Below are positions 8,909 to 18,277 of a DNA stretch of 64,000 bases, one piece after another. Position numbers and translations under genes: made by a program. Below the pieces are notes generated by a model. The model was not told the origin of the DNA. It did not search any database and was given only the letters and a program-made list of their open reading frames with translations. Source of the DNA: Alkalihalophilus pseudofirmus OF4. Its GTDB lineage: Bacteria; Bacillota; Bacilli; Bacillales; Bacillaceae_D. The stretch's first letter is position 1, and each line of letters opens with the position of its first letter. The stretch lies in assembly GCF_000005825.2 (NCBI RefSeq), contig NC_013791.2, positions 2,294,001-2,358,000 on the forward strand, in the 5' to 3' direction.

Positions 8909-10941
8909 TCTGCATTCACCACTCCAACACTTTGAACTTCTACATTTGCTTCTAATTCGTTATAAGAAAGGACCGGCACATGCGGAAGATAGCGTTCTAA
9001 TAATTGTCTCACATACATTCTGACAGCAGGGGAACAAAGAATGACAGGCACTTGTCCCATTCCTTGAAGACGGTCAGCTTCGCCGGCAGCTGATTCTAAG
9101 ATCTGCTGCGATACATTAGGATCCATTGACAAGAAATTTCCATGCTCGGTCTGCTGAACTCCATCAGCAACTTTCTTTTCTACACTTCCACTTAATGTGA
9201 TGACATAGAGAGGTTCCCCTGGAGTTGTAAACTGCCTAGAAATCTGCCGTGATAAAGACTGTCTTACATACTCTGTAAGGAGATCCATATCTTTTGTCAT
9301 CTGCCCGTAATCAGCCAATGTTTCAAAAATAATCGGCAAATTACGAATCGAAATGTTTTCTTTCAATAAGTTGGTCAGCACCTTTTGGACTTCTCCAGTA
9401 GATAATGTATTTGGCGTCACTTCTTCCACTAAAGCGGGATACGTTTCTTGTAGATGTTCCACAAGCTGTTTCGTTTCTTGACGACCTAATAATTCATGGG
9501 CATGGCGTTTGATCACTTCTGTTAAATGGGTGGAAACGACAGAAGGCGGGTCCACTACTGTATAACCTGAGAGTTCCGCTTGTTCTTTCATTTCTTCACC
9601 AATCCAGAGAGCCGGCAGACCAAATGCTGGTTCGACTGTATCCACACCAACAATTGATTCATCCTCTACACCAGGACTCATCGCCATATAGTGGTCGAGC
9701 AGCAGGTCACCTTTTGCTACTTCATTACCCTTTATTTTAATCGTGTACTCGTTTGGCTGAAGCTGAATATTATCACGAATCCGAATAACCGGAACGATCA
9801 TACCGAGTTCTAGTGCCATCTGCCTTCTGATCATGACCACTCGATCAAGCAAATCCCCGCCCTGATTTGCATCCGCAAGCGGAATTAACCCGTAGCCAAA
9901 TTCGAATTCAATCGGATCAATCTGCAGAAGTGAAACCACACTTTCCGGTGATTTCATATCATCTTTTTCTTCTTCCGTTTCTTCTGTTTCTTCCTCTTCA
10001 ACGGAGCCCTTCTCTATCCTAGACAGTTGAAAGGCCCCAAAGGCAAGCAGTGCAGCCACCGTAAACGTTACAAATTTATCAATCGGTGTTGCTACCCCTA
10101 ATAAGAAAATCGTACCTGCTGCTACGTAAAGCATTTTTGGAAAGGCAAATAATTGTTTCGTTAAATCTTGGCTCAAGTTACCATCTGAGGCGGCACGTGT
10201 GACAATAATACCTGTTGCTGTAGAAATTAACAGGGCTGGAATTTGACTGACAAGACCGTCACCTACTGTTAGAAGGGTATACGTCGTTGCTGCAGTTCCA
10301 AGATCCATTCCCATCTGCATCATCCCAATAACAAGACCAAAAATCATATTAATGATAACAATTACAATACCTGCAATCGCATCACCTTTTACGAATTTAC
10401 TCGCACCATCCATCGCCCCGTAAAAATCAGCTTCTTTTTCAATACGCTCACGACGGCCTTTCGCTTCGGCATCAGAAATCATTCCTGCATTTAAATCAGC
10501 ATCAATACTCATTTGTTTACCAGGCATCGCATCTAAGGTGAATCTAGCTCCAACCTCTGATACACGTTCAGCCCCTTTGGTAATAACAACAAACTGAATA
10601 ATAATTAAGATTAAAAAGACTACAAACCCGACAAGGGCGTTACCGCCTACCACATAGTTACCAAATGTGTCGATAACATTTCCTGCTTCTGCATTACCTA
10701 AAATAGACCTCGTCGTAGAAACATTTAGTCCCAGCCGGAATAAAGTGACGAGTAATAATAAGGTCGGGAAAATCGAAAATTGCAGTGAATCATTTGTACT
10801 CATTGCAACTAAAATGATAATGAGCGCAAGAGAAATATTTATAATAATTAAAAAGTCCAGTATCCCTGGTGGTAATGGAATAATGAGCATAACAACAATT
10901 AAAATAACGCCCAGTAATACCGATAAGTCTCTTGGCCTCAC
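8905..10941 (-). CDS. flhA: Flagellar type III export gate protein FlhA
   Basis: 678 residues. The N-terminal half holds about eight membrane helices and the FHIPEP family signature (RVSEVGARFTLDAMPGKQMS). An acidic EEEETEETEEEKDD linker leads to the cytosolic domain that docks chaperone-substrate complexes and forms the export nonamer. The start is GTG after TAGGAGAGAAG. The frame is open and full length. It acts with FlhB, FliP, FliQ and FliR upstream. Confidence 0.97.
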   Translation of the reverse strand: MRPRDLSVLLGVILIVVMLIIPLPPGILDFLIIINISLALIIILVAMSTNDSLQFSIFPTLLLLVTLFRLGLNVSTTRSILGNAEAGNVIDTFGNYVVGGNALVGFVVFLILIIIQFVVITKGAERVSEVGARFTLDAMPGKQMSIDADLNAGMISDAEAKGRRERIEKEADFYGAMDGASKFVKGDAIAGIVIVIINMIFGLVIGMMQMGMDLGTAATTYTLLTVGDGLVSQIPALLISTATGIIVTRAASDGNLSQDLTKQLFAFPKMLYVAAGTIFLLGVATPIDKFVTFTVAALLAFGAFQLSRIEKGSVEEEETEETEEEKDDMKSPESVVSLLQIDPIEFEFGYGLIPLADANQGGDLLDRVVMIRRQMALELGMIVPVIRIRDNIQLQPNEYTIKIKGNEVAKGDLLLDHYMAMSPGVEDESIVGVDTVEPAFGLPALWIGEEMKEQAELSGYTVVDPPSVVSTHLTEVIKRHAHELLGRQETKQLVEHLQETYPALVEEVTPNTLSTGEVQKVLTNLLKENISIRNLPIIFETLADYGQMTKDMDLLTEYVRQSLSRQISRQFTTPGEPLYVITLSGSVEKKVADGVQQTEHGNFLSMDPNVSQQILESAAGEADRLQGMGQVPVILCSPAVRMYVRQLLERYLPHVPVLSYNELEANVEVQSVGVVNAE

Positions 10942-10970
10942 AAAACTTCTCTCCTAACTTTCATACAAAT

Positions 10971-12062
10971 TTAATTCACTTGCTTGTTTTTCAAACGGTA
11001 TACATAAGCAAGCACCTCGGCTACAGCTTTAAACATATCCTCCGGCACTTGTTCTCCTATGTCAGCGTTGGCATACAGGGCCCGTGCAAGCGGCTTATTT
11101 TCAACCAGCACCACGTCATGTTCACTTGCGATTCCTTTAATTTTCTGGGCTACATAATCTACACCTTTAGCAACAATAATCGGAGCATCCGCTTTTTCCT
11201 CATCATATTTCAAAGCAATGGCATAATGAGTCGGGTTTGTGATAACGACATCTGCATTAGGGACTTCCTGCATCATTCTCTGCATCGCCATTTCCATTTG
11301 CTTTTGCTTACGCTTTGATTTGATCCTCGGGTCCCCTTCCATGTTTTTGTGCTCATCTTTAATATCCTTTTTGGACATTTTAATTTGCTTTTCATGGTCA
11401 TATTTCTGATAGAGATAATCTGGGATCGATAAAAACAAAAGCAAGACAGCAACAGCTACACCCATTAATGCGGTCAGCTGAGCAATGACATAAAATCCAT
11501 CAGCAACCGCTTTTTGACTTAACAGAAGGACATCTTCTAAGTTAAACCACAGAATAACGAATACGACCACACCAGCAAAAGCTATTTTTAATAAGGATTT
11601 CAGCAATTCAACAATAGCTCGTACAGAAAAGATTCTTTTAAATCCTTTGATGGGATCAATTTTACTGAGCTTCATTTTAAGCGGATCAGTGGTAAATAAT
11701 GGACCGACTTGAATGTAGCTCGCCGCAACTCCTGCAACCATTGCCACAAGCATAATTGGAAGTAACACAACGGCCGCTTCCATCACAATTTCTTTAAACA
11801 TGGCTTCAAAACTTCTTGGAGTGACATCCATTAATAGATACGTTTGAAACACATGCTTCATTAAATCCATCAACGTAGATCCTATGATGGCTCCTCCAAA
11901 AAACCATAAAAATAAAAAGACTAAAAGAAGAATAATAGCTGTATTAACATCTGTACTTTTAGCAACCTGTCCTTTTTTTCTTGAATCCTGCCTTTTTTTA
12001 GGTGTTGCTTTTTCTGTTTTTTCATCTGCAAAAAATTGCAGATTCATCCGTAGAAAAGCCAT
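10971..12062 (-). CDS. flhB: Flagellar export gate and specificity-switch protein FlhB
   Basis: 363 residues. The start MAFLRMNLQFFADEKTEKAT is typical, then come four membrane segments and a cytoplasmic tail with the autocleavage motif NPTHYAIAL. Cleavage between N and P switches export from rod/hook to filament substrates, with FliK as partner. Start overlaps the fliR stop (TAATGG). Compare ylqH near 40 kb, which encodes a detached version of this tail. Confidence 0.97.
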   Translation of the reverse strand: MAFLRMNLQFFADEKTEKATPKKRQDSRKKGQVAKSTDVNTAIILLLVFLFLWFFGGAIIGSTLMDLMKHVFQTYLLMDVTPRSFEAMFKEIVMEAAVVLLPIMLVAMVAGVAASYIQVGPLFTTDPLKMKLSKIDPIKGFKRIFSVRAIVELLKSLLKIAFAGVVVFVILWFNLEDVLLLSQKAVADGFYVIAQLTALMGVAVAVLLLFLSIPDYLYQKYDHEKQIKMSKKDIKDEHKNMEGDPRIKSKRKQKQMEMAMQRMMQEVPNADVVITNPTHYAIALKYDEEKADAPIIVAKGVDYVAQKIKGIASEHDVVLVENKPLARALYANADIGEQVPEDMFKAVAEVLAYVYRLKNKQVN

Positions 12063-12838
12063 TATGCTCCTCCTAATAATTGCAGCAGCGTTCGCATTGC
12101 GAGCACCATTTGATCAAATAATTTTTGTACGACCATAATAAATACAGACATATAAACGATTAGAAGCGGCAAACCGACTAAAATTTTCAGCGGCATCCCC
12201 ACCACGAACACGTTCATTTGCGGTACAGCTCGTGACACCATCCCAAGTGCAACATCAACTAGAAACAAAGAGCCGACAATCGGAAAAGCCATCTGAAATG
12301 CAATGATAAACATCGCATTGAAGGTTGTTGCGATATAATGGACGATGTTTTCTTGTCCAAACGGCAGAAAAACTTGATCCATTGGCACGAACTGATAGCT
12401 GTAAAAAATTCCATCTAACAGTAAATGATGTCCATTTACCGCAAGCAAGAATAATAGAGCAAACGTATATAGATACCCACCTATCAGGGGAGACTGTGCT
12501 CCTGTTTGAGGGTCGACCACGTTAGCAATCATAAATCCCATATTAAAATCAATAAATCCGCCTGCTACTTGTACGGCATACAATAAAATCATCGCAATCA
12601 GCCCAACACTAAGCCCGACTAAAATTTCTTTAATCACAAGCAAGAAAAATACAGCGTCAATTAAAACCTCTGGTGTATCTAATGTAAAGATCATAATCCA
12701 GCTGAGCATAAGAGCTAGGCCTATTTTATGAGTCGTAGGAATGGACCTGTGGCCGTAAATAGGCAGCACCGAAAAGAAGGCAAGAACTCGAACAAACACT
12801 AACAAAAAAGCCGGAAGAAGGTTAATAAATTCAACCAT
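12062..12838 (-). CDS. fliR: Flagellar export apparatus membrane protein FliR
   Basis: 258 residues, almost entirely membrane helices, with the FliR-typical GLALGLMLS-like N-terminal region (HKIGLALMLSWIM) and central GGFIDFNMGFMIANVVDP segment. It forms the export gate core with FliP and FliQ. It overlaps both fliQ and flhB by single TAATGG junctions, so translation is probably coupled. Confidence 0.96.
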   Translation of the reverse strand: MVEFINLLPAFLLVFVRVLAFFSVLPIYGHRSIPTTHKIGLALMLSWIMIFTLDTPEVLIDAVFFLLVIKEILVGLSVGLIAMILLYAVQVAGGFIDFNMGFMIANVVDPQTGAQSPLIGGYLYTFALLFLLAVNGHHLLLDGIFYSYQFVPMDQVFLPFGQENIVHYIATTFNAMFIIAFQMAFPIVGSLFLVDVALGMVSRAVPQMNVFVVGMPLKILVGLPLLIVYMSVFIMVVQKLFDQMVLAMRTLLQLLGGA

Positions 12839-13107
12839 TATCCGATAAACCGGTGGAGATTGCTAAATATTTGGTAAGCAAAGTTTGTTACCTGTGAAAG
12901 CATCCACGGCCCGAAAATAACAAGTGATGCAAGGACCCCGACAATTTTCGGTATGAAAGCTAATGTCTGTTCCTGTATTTGGGTGGTTGCTTGAAAGATA
13001 CTAACTAAAAGCCCTAACCCCAATGCAACGATTAAAAGCGGACCAGCTACAATCAGTACTGTCCAGACACCATTTTCCGCCATGCTTATGACAAATTCAG
13101 AACTCAT
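12838..13107 (-). CDS. fliQ: Flagellar export apparatus protein FliQ
   Basis: 89 residues, the usual family length, with two membrane helices and the conserved core LLVSIFQATTQIQEQTLAF. Start ATG (MSSEFVISMAENG) was chosen over an in-frame GTG three codons upstream, which lies too close to the AGGA site. Part of the FliPQR export gate. Confidence 0.96.
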   Translation of the reverse strand: MSSEFVISMAENGVWTVLIVAGPLLIVALGLGLLVSIFQATTQIQEQTLAFIPKIVGVLASLVIFGPWMLSQVTNFAYQIFSNLHRFIG

Positions 13108-13119
13108 TAAGAACACATC

Positions 13120-13827
13120 CTAACTGAAGCTAAGCAGTAGTGATTGAACAATTAAATACCAACCATCTACAAGTACAAACAGTAAAATTTTAAACGGTAG
13201 AGCAATCATAACAGGAGGAAGCATCATCATCCCCATAGACATTAATACACTCGCTACAATCATATCGATTACGAGAAAAGGAACGAATATTAAAAATCCA
13301 ATTTGAAAAGCCGTTTTTAATTCACTTATCGCGAAAGCAGGAATTAAGGCTGTCAACGGAATATCATCTAATGACTCAGGACGATCCATCCCAGCATACC
13401 CCATAAACAAGGCAAGGTCTTTTTCCCTCGTATGCTGAGCCATAAATTCTTTCATCGGCACAGCTGCTTGCTCTAAGGCTTCCTCTTGAGTAAGTTCCCC
13501 TTCAAGAAACGGTGTAAGTGCTTGTTCGTTCACCTCAGCAAATATTGGAGCCATAATGAAGAACGTTAAAAATAGAGCTAGTCCAATCAGAACTTGGTTT
13601 GGCGGCATGGATTGAGTAGCCAAGCCTTGTCTGACAAATGAAAGGACAATCACAATTCTTGTAAAGCTGGTCATTAGAATCAAAATGCCTGGTGCAAGCG
13701 ATAAGACAGTCAGCACGATAAGCAGCTGAATGGTCGTAGCAACGTTCGCTGGATCCTCTGATAAGAAATCAAGATCTAGTCCCGGGATTTGAGTAATAGC
13801 AGGCATTATAAGTTGGTCAACCATCAT
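13120..13827 (-). CDS. fliP: Flagellar export apparatus protein FliP
   Basis: 235 residues. It contains the family signature TSFTRIVIVLSFVRQGLATQ and the later MMLPPVMIALPFKILLFVL membrane segment. Pentameric core of the export gate. It starts at two tandem ATG codons overlapping the fliO stop. B. subtilis FliP has a signal-like first helix, which is less clear here, so the N-terminus is taken from the open frame. Confidence 0.96.
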   Translation of the reverse strand: MMVDQLIMPAITQIPGLDLDFLSEDPANVATTIQLLIVLTVLSLAPGILILMTSFTRIVIVLSFVRQGLATQSMPPNQVLIGLALFLTFFIMAPIFAEVNEQALTPFLEGELTQEEALEQAAVPMKEFMAQHTREKDLALFMGYAGMDRPESLDDIPLTALIPAFAISELKTAFQIGFLIFVPFLVIDMIVASVLMSMGMMMLPPVMIALPFKILLFVLVDGWYLIVQSLLLSFS

Positions 13828-14570
13828 TTATCTCTCTCCCTAACTACATCATGAATCTCTTTTTGAGACTTCGAAACATCTTTTAACTGTTTACCTAATA
13901 AGGCCTTAAAAGCTTCTTGATTATCATTTGCAGCTGGTGGCGAGTGCGACTCTCTATTCCACAAACGATTGACCTTGCTTAATGCTTTTGTAAGAGGCTG
14001 CTCAAATTGCTCGTATTGCTGTTCTTGCATCTGAACAAATGTTTCAACCTCTTTTGGGTCATCAAGTTCTTTCAATAACTGAATGGATTCCCCTACACCT
14101 ACGACAAGAAGACGATCTCCTACTTTTACTAATTGAACGGAGCGGTTGCCGCCAAGAGGAACACCGCCAATATTGTGCAGCACTTTTGTCGATCTAAATG
14201 ACTGGGTTCGTTTATTAACAAACCGCAGAAGTATATAAATCAAGAAGACAACAAAGACGAGAGCTGCAATCATTTGTATGAACATTAAAAATGGATTTTG
14301 ATCTGTCAAACCAATCATTTCGTCTTGCTCGTTATTCATCTCACTTGCTTCGTTTTCTTGCCCGGATTCACTATCTTGCTGGTCATTTTGCTCGATATTC
14401 TCTTCGGCCGGAAATTCAGTTGAAGGCTCTTCTTGATTCATTCCTTGACGAGCTTCCTCAATGGCTTCTTGAACCGACCGATTTTCAGTTTGACTTTCTG
14501 CCTCTGCCTCTCCTGCCGTAAATGCAACTAAAGAAGCTGCTAGGAGAGAAGCTAACACCTTCTTGCACAT
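13824..14570 (-). CDS. fliO: Flagellar biosynthesis protein FliO (FliZ in Bacillus)
   Basis: About 248 residues. A signal peptide (MCKKVLASLLAASLVAFTA) is followed by an acidic Gln/Glu-rich extracellular stretch. One membrane helix follows (ALVFVVFLIYILLRF), then a cytosolic domain with VGDRLLVVGVGESIQLL, the FliO core. FliO helps assemble FliP during gate formation. I chose the ATG after GAGGTG; the open frame continues 14 codons upstream to a TTG that overlaps the cheY stop. Confidence 0.9.
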   Translation of the reverse strand: MCKKVLASLLAASLVAFTAGEAEAESQTENRSVQEAIEEARQGMNQEEPSTEFPAEENIEQNDQQDSESGQENEASEMNNEQDEMIGLTDQNPFLMFIQMIAALVFVVFLIYILLRFVNKRTQSFRSTKVLHNIGGVPLGGNRSVQLVKVGDRLLVVGVGESIQLLKELDDPKEVETFVQMQEQQYEQFEQPLTKALSKVNRLWNRESHSPPAANDNQEAFKALLGKQLKDVSKSQKEIHDVVRERDK

Positions 14571-14604
14571 ACCAGGTGACACCTCATTTACTTTCCTAAT
14601 CCAA

Positions 14605-14967
14605 TTATCCAAGTGTTTTCTTTATTGCCTCTAGCACGCGGTCCGCTTGGAAAGGTTTAACAATAAAATCTTTGGCCCCCGCTTGGATCGCATCAATGAC
14701 CATTGCTTGTTGACCCATCGCAGAACACATGATTACTTTTGCATTTGGATCAATTTTTTTGATTTCCTTTAATGATGTAATCCCATCCATTTCAGGCATC
14801 GTGATGTCCATTGTGACAAGATCAGGTGATAGCTCTTCATACTTCTCGACAGCTTGAGCACCGTCATTCGCTTCCCCCACTACATCAAATCCATTTTTGG
14901 TAAGAATATCTTTAATCATCATGCGCATAAACGCTGCATCATCAACGATTAATACTTTGTGTGCCAT
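14605..14967 (-). CDS. cheY: Chemotaxis response regulator CheY
   Basis: 120-residue stand-alone receiver. The acidic pocket (VDDAAFM), phosphorylation Asp (TMDITMPEMDG), switch residue region (MCSAMGQQ) and Lys (FIVKPFQ) are present. CheY-P binds FliM to change rotation; in Bacillus it promotes running. It needs CheA as phosphodonor, which is absent from this locus. It lies between fliY and fliO as in B. subtilis. Confidence 0.97.
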   Translation of the reverse strand: MAHKVLIVDDAAFMRMMIKDILTKNGFDVVGEANDGAQAVEKYEELSPDLVTMDITMPEMDGITSLKEIKKIDPNAKVIMCSAMGQQAMVIDAIQAGAKDFIVKPFQADRVLEAIKKTLG

Positions 14968-14990
14968 TTCGGTCTCCTCATTTCCAACAA

Positions 14991-16256
14991 TTATTTTAAA
15001 TTACGAATACGATCTTCCTGACTGACAATGTCTGTCACCCGAACACCAAAACTCTCTTCAATGACAACGACTTCGCCTTTAGCGATAAGCTTTTGATTCA
15101 CTAAAATATCAACCGGTTCGCCAGCAAGTTTATCTAACTCAATAATGGATCCTTGACCTAGCTCTAAAATCTCTTTAATTGAGCGCTTTGTCCGACCTAA
15201 TTCAACGGTTACTTGAAGAGGAATATCTAACAGCATACTCAAGTTTTTAGATTCATGGTTTGACAGAGGCTGTGGTTCAAAATGAGAGAAAGCTGCGGGC
15301 TGCACATCTACTTCCCTGCCTCCGTGCATGCCAGAGCCAATATGCTGTTGTTCTCTCGTTCTTTCATGGATTGGTTGTTCGAAAGATTGATCCACATGAT
15401 GAGATCGATCATTTTGCGGCATTTCGCTTCGGCGTGAATGAACCTCAGACTTTTCGGCAGGTGGCTCATTAGCAGGCATTTCTGGAATAACCTCTTCACC
15501 TAGGAAATCTCCATCTATTGGAGCTGGATTCATTAAATCATCTACTAAACGTTTAGCAAATGTAACCGTAACGAGCTGCATAATATTTGAATCAATTAAC
15601 TCTCCGATCTTTAAACGGAATGAGATTTTTACTAAAATTTGATCTTCTGGCACATTCGATGTGCCTACATTATGTTTTAAATCCATTAAATCAATGCCAG
15701 GCGGAGAAATATCTACGCGTTTATTAAATACAGTCGACATTGAAGTCGAAGCGGAGCCCATCATTTGGTTCATTGCTTCTTGCACTGCACTCACATGCAT
15801 GTCTGAAAGATCACTAGCAGGATTTGTGCCGTCTCCTCCAAGCATTAAATCAGCAATGATGGCCGCATCGCCTGTTTTTATGACAAGCAGGTTCATTCCT
15901 TCAAAGCCTTCAGTATACTCAACATGAACCGCTACATGAGGCTGTGGAAACTCGGCCGGCAGTTCTTTGCTTTCTACTAAAGAAAGGGTAGGTGTCGTAA
16001 TTTCTACTTTTTGGTTTAATAGTGTTGATAACGCTGTAGCAGCACTGCCAAAAGAAATATTTCCGATCTCTCCTAAGGCATCTTGTTCAATATCCGATAA
16101 ATAATCATTTACATTTAACGAAGTGGATGATGATGGGGATGTTTCAATTTCTTCTTTCGTTTCTTCTTTCGTTTCTTCTTTTGTATCATCATCATTACCG
16201 ATACCTTTTAGCAGTTCGTTTATTTCATCTTGGGACAGCATATCGTCATTCATCAT
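14991..16256 (-). CDS. fliY: Flagellar switch and CheY-P phosphatase FliY
   Basis: 421 residues. The N-terminal LSQDEINELLKG motif, which binds CheY-P, is followed by an acidic linker with three KEET/KEEI repeats. Two CheC-like phosphatase helices carry E-x2-N (LGEIGNISFG and VQEAMNQMMG). A variable linker and a C-terminal FliN/SpoA domain (QVTVELGRTKRSIKEIL) complete it. FliY forms the C-ring with FliM. Start at tandem ATGs after GGAGG, overlapping the fliM end. Confidence 0.95.
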   Translation of the reverse strand: MMNDDMLSQDEINELLKGIGNDDDTKEETKEETKEEIETSPSSSTSLNVNDYLSDIEQDALGEIGNISFGSAATALSTLLNQKVEITTPTLSLVESKELPAEFPQPHVAVHVEYTEGFEGMNLLVIKTGDAAIIADLMLGGDGTNPASDLSDMHVSAVQEAMNQMMGSASTSMSTVFNKRVDISPPGIDLMDLKHNVGTSNVPEDQILVKISFRLKIGELIDSNIMQLVTVTFAKRLVDDLMNPAPIDGDFLGEEVIPEMPANEPPAEKSEVHSRRSEMPQNDRSHHVDQSFEQPIHERTREQQHIGSGMHGGREVDVQPAAFSHFEPQPLSNHESKNLSMLLDIPLQVTVELGRTKRSIKEILELGQGSIIELDKLAGEPVDILVNQKLIAKGEVVVIEESFGVRVTDIVSQEDRIRNLK

Positions 16257-17238
16257 CTTCTGCCTCCTCAATTACATCCGTCACTTGAACGGCCATTTTA
16301 TTTTTCATTTTTCCTGGCTGAGCATAGAATTTCTTCTCGCCTTCAACGGTTACAAGAAGAGGCTCATTGATTAATTGATCTAACTCAATGACGTCTCCTT
16401 CACCTAATTGCAGAAATTCATTTATCGTTATTTCCGAGCGTCCAAGCTCTGATTGAATAAGTAATGGTGCCTTTTTAATTTTTGCTTCAATCGCTTCCTT
16501 TTCACCTGGCTGATGTTGTTTCTTCTTCTCTTGCATCCAGTAGTGAACAGAAAGCTTAGGGAGCACTTCCTCAAGAACAACATGTGGCAAACAAATATTA
16601 ATCATGCCTGATGTTTCTGCAATCGTTGTAGATAGAGAAATGACAACAACCGTTTCATTTGGTGAAACCATTTGGAGAAATTGAGGATTAACCTCGATTT
16701 CTTCCATCACAGGATCCATTTCAACCACGCTGCTCCATGCTTCCTCGAAGCTGTCTAATGTACGTTGAAACAGTTGTGACATGATTCTCGTTTCTATTTC
16801 AGTTAAATTTTCTATTTTGTTAATACTGATGCCCTTCCCGCCTAATAACCGGTCCAGCATTGCATATGCTACATTAGGGTTCACTTCCATCAATAAACGT
16901 CCTTCTAACGGATACGGTTCAAATACATTTAAGATGGTCATTTTTGGGATCGAACGGATAAATTCTTCATATGGCAGCTGATCAACGGATGCCACGGATA
17001 TTTGAACAAACGTCCTAAGTTGAGCCGAAAAATAAGTGGTTAATAACCTTGCAAAATTTTCATGAATACGAGTTAAACTACGAACTTGATCTTTAGAAAA
17101 GCGCAGGGCTCGTTTGAAATCGTACACTTTAACTTTCTTTTCCGTCTCTTCTTTTTTGAGTTCATCAGCATCCATTTCTCCAGTAGAAAGTGCCGATAAC
17201 AGAGCATCAATCTCACCTTGCGATAAAATGTCAGCCAA
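16246..17238 (-). CDS. fliM: Flagellar motor switch protein FliM
   Basis: 330 residues. N-terminal CheY-P binding motif LSQGEIDALLSALS, the middle CheC-like domain (FARLLTTYFSAQLRTFVQIS) and a C-terminal SpoA domain (SELGRSEITINEFLQL). It links FliG to FliY in the C-ring. A TTG start (ADILSQ) after AGAGGTGAG is preferred to a GTG three codons upstream, because the family begins at this motif. Confidence 0.96.
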   Translation of the reverse strand: MADILSQGEIDALLSALSTGEMDADELKKEETEKKVKVYDFKRALRFSKDQVRSLTRIHENFARLLTTYFSAQLRTFVQISVASVDQLPYEEFIRSIPKMTILNVFEPYPLEGRLLMEVNPNVAYAMLDRLLGGKGISINKIENLTEIETRIMSQLFQRTLDSFEEAWSSVVEMDPVMEEIEVNPQFLQMVSPNETVVVISLSTTIAETSGMINICLPHVVLEEVLPKLSVHYWMQEKKKQHQPGEKEAIEAKIKKAPLLIQSELGRSEITINEFLQLGEGDVIELDQLINEPLLVTVEGEKKFYAQPGKMKNKMAVQVTDVIEEAEDDE

Positions 17239-17340
17239 GAGCCTCACCTCTCCATTCCTTAAAACAGCTATCTAACGTTTCTTTATAAATCTTTCATCCC
17301 GCAAATCTATCGACCTTTATAATAGATTGGCGGGAGTTGA

Positions 17341-17772
17341 TTATTGAATGACCCAGCTTGTGGTATACACTTGAACAACCGAGCCCTCTTGTAATAATTG
17401 ATTAATTTGTTCCTTTATTTCTGCTTCTAGCTCTTCGATCCCAGCAGAGCCGGCAAGATCCGGAGATTTTTTACCAGATAACGTTCTAAGAATAATGTTT
17501 TCCACTTGAAAATCACGCTTCTGAATTTCTTGCAACGCTTTTTTGCTATCTACGTGAATATGGAACTGAGTACGTACAAAATCATTTGATAATAAGTTTG
17601 TCGTAATTTCTTCAGTTACATAGGACTGGGCAATAATTTCATCAATCGTAGGCTCAGCATTGGCTTCAGGCTGATTTGTAAAATGATTAAACAAGACCAG
17701 CGTAATCACACCAATTAAAGTTAAGGCAATTAAAATGATAAGCATGATATTAATGAGCTTATTTTTAAACAA
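17341..17772 (-). CDS. fliL: Flagellar basal body-associated protein FliL
   Basis: 143 residues with one N-terminal membrane helix (LINIMLIILIALTLIGVITLVLF, residues about 5-28) and an extracytoplasmic stomatin-like FliL domain. FliL rings surround the stator and support torque and swarming. The TTG start follows GGAGGG and overlaps the swrD stop region. The gap to fliM (17239-17340) holds no gene. Confidence 0.94.
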   Translation of the reverse strand: MFKNKLINIMLIILIALTLIGVITLVLFNHFTNQPEANAEPTIDEIIAQSYVTEEITTNLLSNDFVRTQFHIHVDSKKALQEIQKRDFQVENIILRTLSGKKSPDLAGSAGIEELEAEIKEQINQLLQEGSVVQVYTTSWVIQ

Positions 17773-17985
17773 TCATGAGCCCTCCAAACCTTTATAAATC
17801 GATATAAGACCAATTTCTTTGTACCTTTGATTAATTAATGAGTAGACTTCTTTGATATCATTTTTAACTACAATTTTTTTCCCGCTGACAAGCGTAATTG
17901 TTGTATCTGGAAATGCTTCTATTTGTTCTATTAACAAGACATTCAGGATGAACGGCTGCCCATTTAATCGAATTAATTCAATCAT
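17773..17985 (-). CDS. swrD: SwrD/FlbD-family flagellar protein
   Basis: 70 residues, intact, matching the FlbD/SwrD family (MIELIRLNGQPFILN, then a GKKIVVKN turn). SwrD raises stator-driven flagellar power and is needed for swarming in B. subtilis. The ATG lacks a recognisable Shine-Dalgarno sequence (CAGCCCATCCATAAA precedes it). A good AAAGGAGG with no gene behind it lies on the far side of the 234-bp element upstream, so its expression may be reduced. Confidence 0.93.
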   Translation of the reverse strand: MIELIRLNGQPFILNVLLIEQIEAFPDTTITLVSGKKIVVKNDIKEVYSLINQRYKEIGLISIYKGLEGS

Positions 17986-17995
17986 TTTATGGATG

Positions 17996-18229
17996 GGCTG
18001 GGGTAAAAGTATTTTAACTCATAGGAATACGAACATTATAGATGCGGTTTATATATACCGCTCTTGAAATATACTTCGCTTTCCATGGGGAGCTGGTGAG
18101 CTTCCTCGTGCTATTGCACCTCGGGATCTCACCCCTGCTCTAGCCCCCACAGGAGTCTTCGTATATTTCAACCGCTAGATTAGTGCTTCGTTCGCATTCT
18201 TAGTCAAACACAATAATTAACCCCCAGCC
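17996..18229. mobile_element. 234-bp palindromic MITE-like element inside the fla/che operon
   Basis: The ends read GGCTGGGG (17996-18003) and CCCCAGCC (18222-18229). Inward from each end the sequence is an imperfect inverted repeat for about 35 bp, including GAATnCGAAC on both arms. Nested inside is a second palindrome, GAAATATAC (18066-18074) against GTATATTTC (18161-18169), around a GGTGAG/CTCACC stem and a GTGC-TATT-GCAC hairpin. The core, with GCTTTCC and CAGGAGTCTTCG flanks, resembles a class of short repeats I recall as frequent in Bacillus genomes. No coding capacity and no clear target duplication were seen. Confidence 0.65.
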
Positions 18230-18277
18230 TCAAACCTCCTTTACCTAGTGGATCATCTAAGTGATCCCGCTATAAAA

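Noticed and set aside
10932-11318. Long plus-strand open frame opposite flhB, and dozens of similar frames opposite other genes
   Set aside because: They lack ribosome sites and family features and lie wholly inside well-conserved minus-strand genes. They are shadows.
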